A DNA stretch of 5,028 bases from Clostridiaceae bacterium. GTDB taxonomy: Bacteria > Bacillota > Clostridia > Oscillospirales > Acutalibacteraceae. Location of the stretch: assembly GCA_904502175.1 (NCBI GenBank), contig CAJGDU010000101.1:1-5028 (forward strand), in the 5' to 3' direction. This document shows positions 1 to 4,650 of the stretch, piece by piece (the first letter of the stretch is position 1; every line of letters begins with the position of its first letter). The translations under genes were made by a program, and so were the position numbers. The notes beneath the pieces are model-generated. The model worked only from the letters and a program-made list of their open reading frames with translations. It had not been told where the DNA came from and searched no databases.

Positions 1-287
1 GTGAAGTACTCGGCGTAGACGGCGTTGAACGCCGCGAAGTCGGAGATGTTCTTGAGGAAGCAGGTGGTCTTGAGGACGTGGTCGAAGTCGGTGCCGGCGG
101 CTTTCAGGACTTCGCCGAGGTTTTTGCAGACCTGCTCGGTCTGGCCCTCAATGGTGTCGGCCACGATCTTGCCCGCGGCGGGGTCAATGGCGATCTGCCC
201 GCTGGTGAAGACCAGTTTGCAGGTGGTGACGGCCTGGGAGTACGGGCCGAGGGCGGCGGGAGCGGTGTCGGTATGAATGGTGTTCAT
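1..287 (-). CDS. ridA: RidA family enamine/imine deaminase (N-terminal 95 residues, C-terminus outside window)
   Basis: Translating the minus strand from the ATG at 287-285 gives 95 residues starting MNTIHTDTAPAALGPYSQAV, and the frame stays open to the window edge. The motif GPYSQA (residues 14-19), the strand LVFTSGQI (25-32) and the later VLKTTCFLKNISDFAAFN segment are diagnostic of RidA (YjgF/YER057c/UK114). Family members have about 125-130 residues, so roughly the last quarter is missing, including the region holding the conserved catalytic arginine (Arg105 in E. coli RidA). That residue therefore cannot be checked here. RidA is a small cytosolic trimer that hydrolyses 2-aminoacrylate and 2-aminocrotonate, the enamines released by PLP-dependent dehydratases, to 2-oxo acids and ammonia. 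The gene starts 17 bp after the ilvA stop on the same strand, so it is almost certainly the second gene of an ilvA-ridA operon. The alternative is another Rid subfamily, but the operon partner favours RidA proper. Confidence 0.95.
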   Translation of the reverse strand, partial: MNTIHTDTAPAALGPYSQAVTTCKLVFTSGQIAIDPAAGKIVADTIEGQTEQVCKNLGEVLKAAGTDFDHVLKTTCFLKNISDFAAFNAVYAEYF

Positions 288-296
288 GTTGAATGG

Positions 297-303
297 CTCC
301 TTT
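297..303 (-). promoter_or_regulatory. Ribosome binding site of ridA
   Basis: On the minus strand this reads AAAGGAG, nine nucleotides before the ATG at 287. It lies entirely in the 17-bp gap between ilvA and ridA. Together with the GPYSQA-containing N-terminus at the expected distance, it fixes the ridA start. Confidence 0.85.
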
Positions 304-304
304 C

Positions 305-1501
305 TCAGAACTGCTGGTAGGTGAAACCGTTGTCGGACAGCGAAGTGAGGATCTCATCGATGTGCTCGAAGTTCTTCGTCTCCATCGTAATGCGCAGGTA
401 CGCGTCGGTGATGGACATGTCCTCGGTGGCTTTTTCGTGGTTGATGTACGTGACGTTGCCGCCCGCGTCGGCGATGCAGTTCGCGACGCCCTGGAGCTGG
501 CCGGGTTTGTCGACCAGGTTGACCTGGATGGACAGGGTGCGGCCGGACTTCAGAAGACCGCGGTCGATGACACGGGACAGGATGGTGACGTCGATGTTGC
601 CGCCGGAGACGAGGCACACGACCTTTTTGCCGGCCACGGGCACCTTGTTGAACATGGCGGCCGCGACAGAGACGGCACCGGCGCCCTCGGCGCAGAGCTT
701 CTGCTGCTCGATGAGGGCGAGGATGGCGGCGGCGATCTCATCGTCCGTGACCGTGACGAGTTCGTCGACGTACTCGGAGACGAGGTCGAAGGTCAGGTCG
801 CCGGGCTCCTTGACGGCAATGCCGTCGGCAATGGTGGAGACGGAGGCAAGCTTTTTGATCTTGCCCTCCTTTACGGACTTGACCATGCTGGGCGCGCCGG
901 CAGCCTGCACGCCGTACACTTTGACGGCGGGGTTCAGCTGTTTGATGGCGAAGGCCACGCCGGAGATGAGTCCGCCGCCGCCCACGGGGACGATGACCGC
1001 GTCCACGTCCGGGACCTGCTCGAGGATCTCGAGGCCGATGGTGCCCTGGCCGGCAATGACGTCTTCATCGTTGAACGGGTGGACGAAGGTGTAGCCTTCG
1101 GTGTCGCGGAGCTCGAGGGCCTTGTTGTAGGCGTCGTCGTAGACGCCGGGGACGAGGCACACGTCCGCGCCGTACTTCTTGGTGGCTTCTATTTTGGAGA
1201 TGGGCGCGTTGTCCGGGAGGCAGATGAGGCTCTTCGCACCGGCCTTCGTGGCGGCCAGCGCAACGCCCTGGGCATGGTTGCCCGCGGAGCAGGCGATGAC
1301 GCCCCGCTGCTTCTCCTCCGGAGAGAGCTGCGCGATCTTGTAAGCAGCGCCACGGACCTTGAACGAGCCGGTGACCTGCAGGTTTTCGGTTTTCAGGATG
1401 ATGTCCGCCTCCGGGTTCAGTTCCGGAGCGTGGATGACGTCGGTCTTCCGGATGATGTCCTTCAGGACGAACGCCGCGTGGTAGATCTTGTCGAGGGTCA
1501 T
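305..1501 (-). CDS. ilvA: Threonine ammonia-lyase (threonine dehydratase), short form with C-terminal ACT domain
   Basis: This 398-residue protein is a fold-type II PLP enzyme converting L-threonine to 2-oxobutyrate and ammonia, commonly also L-serine to pyruvate. Visible motifs are SFKVRGA with the PLP-binding lysine K48, the substrate loop SAGNHAQG (72-79), the phosphate-binding glycine loop GGGG (174-177) and SGGN (299-302). A single ACT domain follows from about residue 323 (LSIQVNLVDKPGQLQ) to the end, a possible amino-acid sensing module. TdcB-type enzymes are about 330 residues without ACT and classical biosynthetic IlvA is about 510 with a tandem regulatory region. The length here fits the intermediate IlvA type common in Bacillota, so biosynthetic and catabolic roles both remain possible. 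I chose the ATG at 1501 because AGAAGGGG lies six bases upstream and the alignment-like start MTLDKIYHA is typical. The in-frame ATGs at 1522 and 1588 have poor ribosome sites, and the one at 1588 lies upstream of the predicted transcription start. ridA follows directly. Confidence 0.95.
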   Translation of the reverse strand: MTLDKIYHAAFVLKDIIRKTDVIHAPELNPEADIILKTENLQVTGSFKVRGAAYKIAQLSPEEKQRGVIACSAGNHAQGVALAATKAGAKSLICLPDNAPISKIEATKKYGADVCLVPGVYDDAYNKALELRDTEGYTFVHPFNDEDVIAGQGTIGLEILEQVPDVDAVIVPVGGGGLISGVAFAIKQLNPAVKVYGVQAAGAPSMVKSVKEGKIKKLASVSTIADGIAVKEPGDLTFDLVSEYVDELVTVTDDEIAAAILALIEQQKLCAEGAGAVSVAAAMFNKVPVAGKKVVCLVSGGNIDVTILSRVIDRGLLKSGRTLSIQVNLVDKPGQLQGVANCIADAGGNVTYINHEKATEDMSITDAYLRITMETKNFEHIDEILTSLSDNGFTYQQF

Positions 1502-1507
1502 GAAAAG

Positions 1508-1515
1508 CCCCTTCT
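1508..1515 (-). promoter_or_regulatory. Ribosome binding site deciding the ilvA start
   Basis: The minus strand reads AGAAGGGG, ending six bases before the ATG at 1501. The competing in-frame ATG at 1522 is preceded only by GAAGAAAAA, which pairs less well with 16S rRNA. This favours the 398-residue form of IlvA over forms with 7 or 29 extra residues. Confidence 0.65.
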
Positions 1516-1555
1516 TTCTCATTTTTTCTTCATAATCACAAACGAATTGAGCAGT

Positions 1556-1564
1556 ATTATAGCA
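1556..1564 (-). promoter_or_regulatory. Promoter of ilvA-ridA (extended -10)
   Basis: The minus strand reads TGCTATAAT: a perfect TATAAT (1561-1556) preceded by the TGn extension (1564-1562). No good -35 hexamer lies 16-18 bp upstream; the best candidate, TTGATA, is 21 bp away. The extended -10 probably compensates. Transcription would start near 1549 and give an untranslated leader of about 48 nt, too short for a T-box or riboswitch. Confidence 0.65.
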
Positions 1565-1571
1565 CGTTTTG

Positions 1572-1580
1572 TGGTAGAAT
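1572..1580 (+). promoter_or_regulatory. Promoter of the aminotransferase gene (extended -10)
   Basis: The plus strand reads TGGTAGAAT: a 5-of-6 match to TATAAT at 1575-1580 with a TGn extension. No convincing -35 is present at 16-18 bp; TTGAGC at 1547-1552 is 22 bp away. Predicted transcription start is near 1587, about 27 nt before the chosen start codon at 1614. A weaker alternative -10, TATTAT at 1590-1595, exists with TTGTGG (1569-1574) at a poor 15-bp spacing. Confidence 0.5.
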
Positions 1581-1605
1581 ACTATCAATTATTATATGAG
1601 AGAAC

Positions 1606-1610
1606 AGGTG
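1606..1610 (+). promoter_or_regulatory. Ribosome binding site deciding the aminotransferase start
   Basis: AGGTG lies three bases before the ATG at 1614. The spacing is short, but AGGTG pairs with the distal part of the anti-Shine-Dalgarno (complement AAGGAGGTGATC), which shifts the acceptable distance toward the start codon. The in-frame ATG at 1596 has only AT-rich sequence upstream and would sit about 9 nt from the predicted transcript end. Confidence 0.5.
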
Positions 1611-1613
1611 TCT

Positions 1614-2780
1614 ATGGAATTTTCGACCCGCCTCGGCCGCTTCGGAGACGAGATCTTCGGCGCGCTGAACGACAAAAAGCTGGCGCTGGAAGCCGAAGGC
1701 CGCACGCTTTACAACATGAGTGTCGGCACCCCGGACTTCGAAACGCCCCTGCACATCAGAGAGGCCCTCGCCACTGCGGCGATGGACCCCGAGAACTGGA
1801 AATACGCGCTCCGGGACCTCCCGGAGCTCTTAGATGCGGTCGTGCGCTACTACGACCGCCGCTTCGGCGTGTCCATCACGCCGGACATGGTCTGCTCCTG
1901 CTACGGCACGCAGGAGGGCATGGGCCATGTGGGCATGGCCCTCGTCAACGAGGGCGACACCATCCTGCTGCCGACCCCGTGCTACCCGGTGTTCATCGCC
2001 GGCGCAAAAATGGCGGGGGCCGAGCCCTGGTACTACCCGATGACCGCGGAGACGAACTTCCTGCCGGACGTGAACACCATCCCGGAGGACGTGGCCAGAG
2101 CCGCGAAGTTCATGGTCGTCTCCCTTCCGGCGAACCCCATGGGGAGCGTCGGGAACGACGAGGTGTACAGGGAGCTCATCGCCTTCGCGAAACAGTATGA
2201 CATCCTGCTGCTCCACGACAACGCCTACTCGGACATCATCTTCGACGGCGTGAAGGGCGGCAGCTTCCTGCAGTATGAGGGCGCCGCGGACGTGGGCGCC
2301 GAGTTCTTCAGCCTGTCGAAGTCCTTCGACGTCACCGGCGCGCGCATGAGTTTCCTCATCGGCCGGCCGGACGTGGTCGGAGCCTTCCGGAAACTCCGGA
2401 GCCAGATCGACTTCGGCATGTTCCTGCCCATCCAGTACGCCGCCATCGCGGCGCTGGACGGCCCGCGGGACATGGTCGAGCAGCAGTGCCGCGACTACCA
2501 GGCGCGCCGGGACGCGCTGTGCGGCGGCCTCCGTTCCATCGGCTGGAACGTGCCGGACAGCAAAGGGTCCATGTTCGTGTGGGCACCCCTGCCCGCGAAC
2601 TACAAAGGCGACAGCATGGCGTTCTGCCTGGACCTCATCGAGAAGGCCGGCGTCATCACGACGCCCGGGTCCAGCTTCGGCCCCTTAGGCGAAGGCTACA
2701 CCCGCTTCGCCCTGGTCCTCCCGCCGGAGAAGATCGCCGAAGCCGTGCAGTCCATCGCCGACAGCGGGATCCTGGATTAA
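1614..2780 (+). CDS. PLP-dependent class I/II aminotransferase, DapL-like, substrate unknown
   Basis: This 388-residue cytosolic protein is a fold-type I aminotransferase. Landmarks in order are VGTPDF (37-42), YGTQEG (97-102), TPCYPVF (121-127, with Y124), the asparagine motif ANPMG (173-177, N174), HDNAYSD (201-207) with the pyridine-nitrogen aspartate D202 and Y205, and SLSKSFDVTGAR (233-244). In the last, K236 is the Schiff-base lysine and R244 contacts the PLP phosphate. R364 in YTRFALVLP is the likely carboxylate-binding arginine. All key residues are present, so it should be active. The family includes LL-diaminopimelate, aspartate and alanine aminotransferases; the pattern around residues 97-127 looks DapL-like, but the sequence does not fix the amino donor or acceptor. 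It is transcribed alone, divergently from ilvA-ridA, and ends before a strong terminator. A role in 2-oxobutyrate, branched-chain or alanine metabolism is only suggested by proximity. An alternative start at 1596 would add six residues. Confidence 0.9.
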   Translation: MEFSTRLGRFGDEIFGALNDKKLALEAEGRTLYNMSVGTPDFETPLHIREALATAAMDPENWKYALRDLPELLDAVVRYYDRRFGVSITPDMVCSCYGTQEGMGHVGMALVNEGDTILLPTPCYPVFIAGAKMAGAEPWYYPMTAETNFLPDVNTIPEDVARAAKFMVVSLPANPMGSVGNDEVYRELIAFAKQYDILLLHDNAYSDIIFDGVKGGSFLQYEGAADVGAEFFSLSKSFDVTGARMSFLIGRPDVVGAFRKLRSQIDFGMFLPIQYAAIAALDGPRDMVEQQCRDYQARRDALCGGLRSIGWNVPDSKGSMFVWAPLPANYKGDSMAFCLDLIEKAGVITTPGSSFGPLGEGYTRFALVLPPEKIAEAVQSIADSGILD

Positions 2781-2803
2781 CAATTAGCAAACATCTGACT
2801 GGT

Positions 2804-2833
2804 AAGACCTCCCAAAAACGGGAGGTCTTTTTT
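2804..2833 (+). terminator. Intrinsic terminator of the aminotransferase gene
   Basis: A perfect 10-bp stem pairs AAGACCTCCC (2804-2813) with GGGAGGTCTT (2820-2829) across the 6-nt loop AAAAAC, and a run of six T ends at 2833. It begins 24 bp after the aminotransferase stop. The other strand lacks a comparable T-run, so it should work mainly for plus-strand transcripts. It separates the aminotransferase unit from the flavoprotein operon. Confidence 0.93.
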
Positions 2834-2835
2834 GG

Positions 2836-2847
2836 TTGTTCGAACAA
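2836..2847. promoter_or_regulatory. Perfect 12-bp palindrome, candidate operator
   Basis: TTGTTCGAACAA is its own reverse complement. It begins two bases after the terminator T-run and abuts the putative -35 at 2848. With transcription starting near 2882, its centre is at about -40.5, a position typical of class II activators but also compatible with repression. The TTCG core is shared with GlpR-type (DeoR family) operators of E. coli, but the half-site spacing differs, so the regulator is unknown. A 12-bp palindrome by chance in this short gap is uncommon but not impossible. Confidence 0.45.
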
Positions 2848-2875
2848 TTGCATTTCATAGAAGATGGACTATAAT
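2848..2875 (+). promoter_or_regulatory. Promoter of the flavoprotein operon
   Basis: A perfect -10 TATAAT lies at 2870-2875. The best -35 is TTGCAT at 2848-2853 with a 16-bp spacer; it keeps the TTG but matches only half of TTGACA. A weak -35 next to a palindrome would suit an activated promoter. Predicted start is near 2882, giving a leader of about 20 nt. Confidence 0.7.
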
Positions 2876-2890
2876 GAGGGGTAGAGAAAG

Positions 2891-2897
2891 AAGGTGA
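2891..2897 (+). promoter_or_regulatory. Ribosome binding site of the first flavoprotein gene
   Basis: AAGGTGA precedes the ATG at 2902 by four bases. As at 1606, pairing includes the GGTGA part of the ribosomal complement, so the short spacing is acceptable. It supports the start that includes the N-terminal extension of the protein. Confidence 0.7.
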
Positions 2898-2901
2898 GCA
2901 C

Positions 2902-4650
2902 ATGTTGGGAAACCGTGAGAAAGAGATTGGGAAGATTCAAAAGAAACTGGCGAAGGCATTCGGCGGCGCGGTGACGGCCGCGCGGGAGGGGGACACCATC
3001 CGCGTGTCCGGCGAACTGTCCTCGTGGGAGGACATCCTGAAAGCCTGCCGTATGGCAGTCTCGAAGGACAAGCGCAACGTCCATGTCGTCAATGACATCC
3101 GCCTGAAAAACGCGGAGCCCGTTCCCATGCGGACCCCGAACTTCACCGACGACGCCCTCGAGGGCAAAGAAGTCGATGTGCTCATAATCGGCGGGGGCAT
3201 TTCGGGGACGTCCATCGCCCGCGAACTCGCCAAATGGGACCTGAAGGTCCTCCTCGTCGAGAAAGAGGCGGACTTCGCCCTCCAGGCCTCCGGCCGCAAC
3301 GACGGCGAAGTGCACCCGGGCATCGACCTGTCCAAAGGAAGCCTCAAACAGAAATACGTCCTCCTCGGCAACCAACGCTACGACCAGGTCTGCAAGGAGC
3401 TGAACGTGCCCTTCGAGCGCGTCGGCCAGTACGCCGCGTTCACGAACAAGTACCTCAAACCGGCGGTCTGCGCCCTCGTCCTCTGGCGCAAGTACCACGA
3501 CGGGGTCACGGACACGCAGGTCGTCAGCGGGGAGGCGATGCGCGAAAAGACGCCCGCCTTCAGCGAAGACTTCGCGTTCGCCATGTACAACCCCTCCGCC
3601 GGCATCGTCTCGCCGTACCAGCTGACCATCGCCTACGCGGAGAACGCCGCGCAGAACGGCGTGGAGCTCAGCCTGAACACGGCGGTCCTGTCCATGGACA
3701 CCGAGGACGGCGTCATTACGAAAGTCCACACGAACCGGGGCACCATCACGCCCAGGGTCGTCGTCAACGCCGCCGGCGTCTTCGCGGACGACGTGGCCGA
3801 GCTGGCGCACGACCGGTTCTACTCCATCCACCCGCGCAGGGGCACGGACACCATCCAGGACGTGAAGTCCGGGCGGAACTTCCGGACCATCGCCTCTGTC
3901 ATCGACATCAGCCGGGCGGCGCTCACCTCCCACACCAAGGGCGGCGGCACGCTCCGCACGGTCCACGGCAACGTGCTCATGGGCCCGGACGCGGTGGAGT
4001 GCCGGGAGAAGGAAGACTTCGCCACCCGGCCGGAGAGTATAAAGACCATCTACGAAAAGCAGACCCGGACCTCGTCCGTCGCGGACACCCGGGACATCAT
4101 CACTTACTTCACAGGCGTGCGCGCGCCCACCTTCGAAGAGGACTTCGTCCTCGAGTGGGGCCGCAACTGCAAAAACCTGTACCACGTGGGCGGCATCCAG
4201 TCCCCGGGCCTCACCTCCGCGCCGGCGTTCTCGTTAGACGTGGCGGAAGCGGTGGCGATGCGCCTCTCCGAGGACAGACCCGTCCCGAAAAACAAAAGCT
4301 TCGATCCGCACCGGAAGGGCATCCCGGAAGTCAAACTCCTGCCCCCTGAGGAGCGGGACAAACTCATCAAAGAAAACCCGGACTACGGCGTCATCATCTG
4401 CCGGTGCGAAGAGGTCTCGAAAGGCGAGATCCTCGACGCGTTGAACAGCCCCGGCTGTCCGCCGACCATCGACGCCGTGAAGAAGCGGGTCCGGCCCGGC
4501 ATGGGCCGCTGCCAGGGCGGCTTCTGCTCGCCGCTGGTGGCGCAGATCATTGCGGAGCACGAGGGCATCCCCCTCGACGAGGTCCGCAAGTCCTCCGCCG
4601 AGTCCGTCCTGCTCTACGGGTCCTCCAAAGGAGGTGGCAGCCATGACTGA
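2902..4650 (+). CDS. FAD-dependent oxidoreductase, GlpA/LhgO-like (putative glycerol-3-phosphate dehydrogenase) with C-terminal [2Fe-2S] BFD-like domain
   Basis: The 582-residue protein has three parts. Residues 1 to about 88 are an extension containing IRVSGELSSWEDILKACR and HVVNDIRL, which resembles a BON-type fold. Residues 91 to about 465 are a DAO-type FAD domain: the dinucleotide motif GGGISG (97-102), E120 for ribose binding, SGRNDGEVHPGID (130-142), VVVNAAGVFADD (286-297), TGVRAP (404-409, with R407 aligning to the substrate arginine of GlpD) and GGIQSPGLTSAPA (430-442). Residues about 498-560 are a Fer2_BFD-like domain with C500, C502, C537 and C542, the same C-x-C and C-x4-C spacing as E. 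coli GlpA, so one [2Fe-2S] cluster is expected. No signal peptide or membrane segment is seen. Glycerol 3-phosphate is the conventional substrate, but SKGSLK (144-149) and the GIQSPGLTSA region also resemble L-2-hydroxyglutarate oxidases, so substrate is uncertain. It overlaps the next gene by 8 nt, implying joint function. Confidence 0.88.
   Translation: MLGNREKEIGKIQKKLAKAFGGAVTAAREGDTIRVSGELSSWEDILKACRMAVSKDKRNVHVVNDIRLKNAEPVPMRTPNFTDDALEGKEVDVLIIGGGISGTSIARELAKWDLKVLLVEKEADFALQASGRNDGEVHPGIDLSKGSLKQKYVLLGNQRYDQVCKELNVPFERVGQYAAFTNKYLKPAVCALVLWRKYHDGVTDTQVVSGEAMREKTPAFSEDFAFAMYNPSAGIVSPYQLTIAYAENAAQNGVELSLNTAVLSMDTEDGVITKVHTNRGTITPRVVVNAAGVFADDVAELAHDRFYSIHPRRGTDTIQDVKSGRNFRTIASVIDISRAALTSHTKGGGTLRTVHGNVLMGPDAVECREKEDFATRPESIKTIYEKQTRTSSVADTRDIITYFTGVRAPTFEEDFVLEWGRNCKNLYHVGGIQSPGLTSAPAFSLDVAEAVAMRLSEDRPVPKNKSFDPHRKGIPEVKLLPPEERDKLIKENPDYGVIICRCEEVSKGEILDALNSPGCPPTIDAVKKRVRPGMGRCQGGFCSPLVAQIIAEHEGIPLDEVRKSSAESVLLYGSSKGGGSHD
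4627..4637 (+). promoter_or_regulatory. Ribosome binding site of the second flavoprotein gene
   Basis: AAAGGAGGTGG is a near-perfect Shine-Dalgarno with GGAGG ending eight bases before the ATG at 4643. It lies inside the end of the upstream coding region and encodes part of its glycine-rich tail (SSKGGGSHD), so the C-terminus of the first protein is partly shaped by this site. Confidence 0.85.

Larger units (their letters stand above)
1553..1583. promoter_or_regulatory. Inverted repeat spanning both divergent -10 elements (possible operator)
   Basis: AGTATT at 1553-1558 and its exact reverse complement AATACT at 1578-1583 form a 6-bp inverted repeat with a 19-bp spacer, centred on 1568. Each arm overlaps one of the two divergent -10 elements. 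Such an arrangement could be one regulator site covering both promoters. It could equally follow by chance from two similar AT-rich -10 boxes facing away from each other. The arms do not extend further in either direction. Confidence 0.3.

Noticed and set aside
1502..1549. A T-box or other amino-acid riboswitch in the ilvA leader
   Set aside because: The predicted leader is only about 48 nt, with no stem-loops, T-box sequence or terminator.
1547..1580. TTGAGC (1547-1552) as the -35 of the aminotransferase promoter
   Set aside because: The spacing to TAGAAT is 22 bp, outside the functional 16-18 bp range.
1502..1588. An N-terminal extension of IlvA starting at 1588
   Set aside because: It would place the start codon upstream of and across the predicted ilvA promoter, lacks a ribosome site, and adds residues not resembling the family.
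293..2200. A 635-codon open frame on the plus strand, antisense to ilvA and then out of frame with the aminotransferase
   Set aside because: It covers two well-supported genes in other frames, its translation is low-complexity in D, G, V and R, and it has no recognisable domain. GC-rich third codon positions routinely open such antisense frames.
2836..2847. A LexA (SOS) box
   Set aside because: Gram-positive LexA sites have CGAAC on the left and GTTCG on the right with four bases between. Here the half-sites are in the opposite order (GTTC then GAAC) with no spacer.
2869..4185. A 438-codon open frame on the minus strand opposite the first flavoprotein gene
   Set aside because: It mirrors the codon bias of the real gene, has no ribosome site or known motif, and its start region overlaps ordinary coding sequence.
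3234..4349. A 371-codon open frame on the plus strand inside the first flavoprotein gene
   Set aside because: The product is an arginine, proline and glycine-rich frame-shift shadow of the real protein, with no ribosome site or domain.
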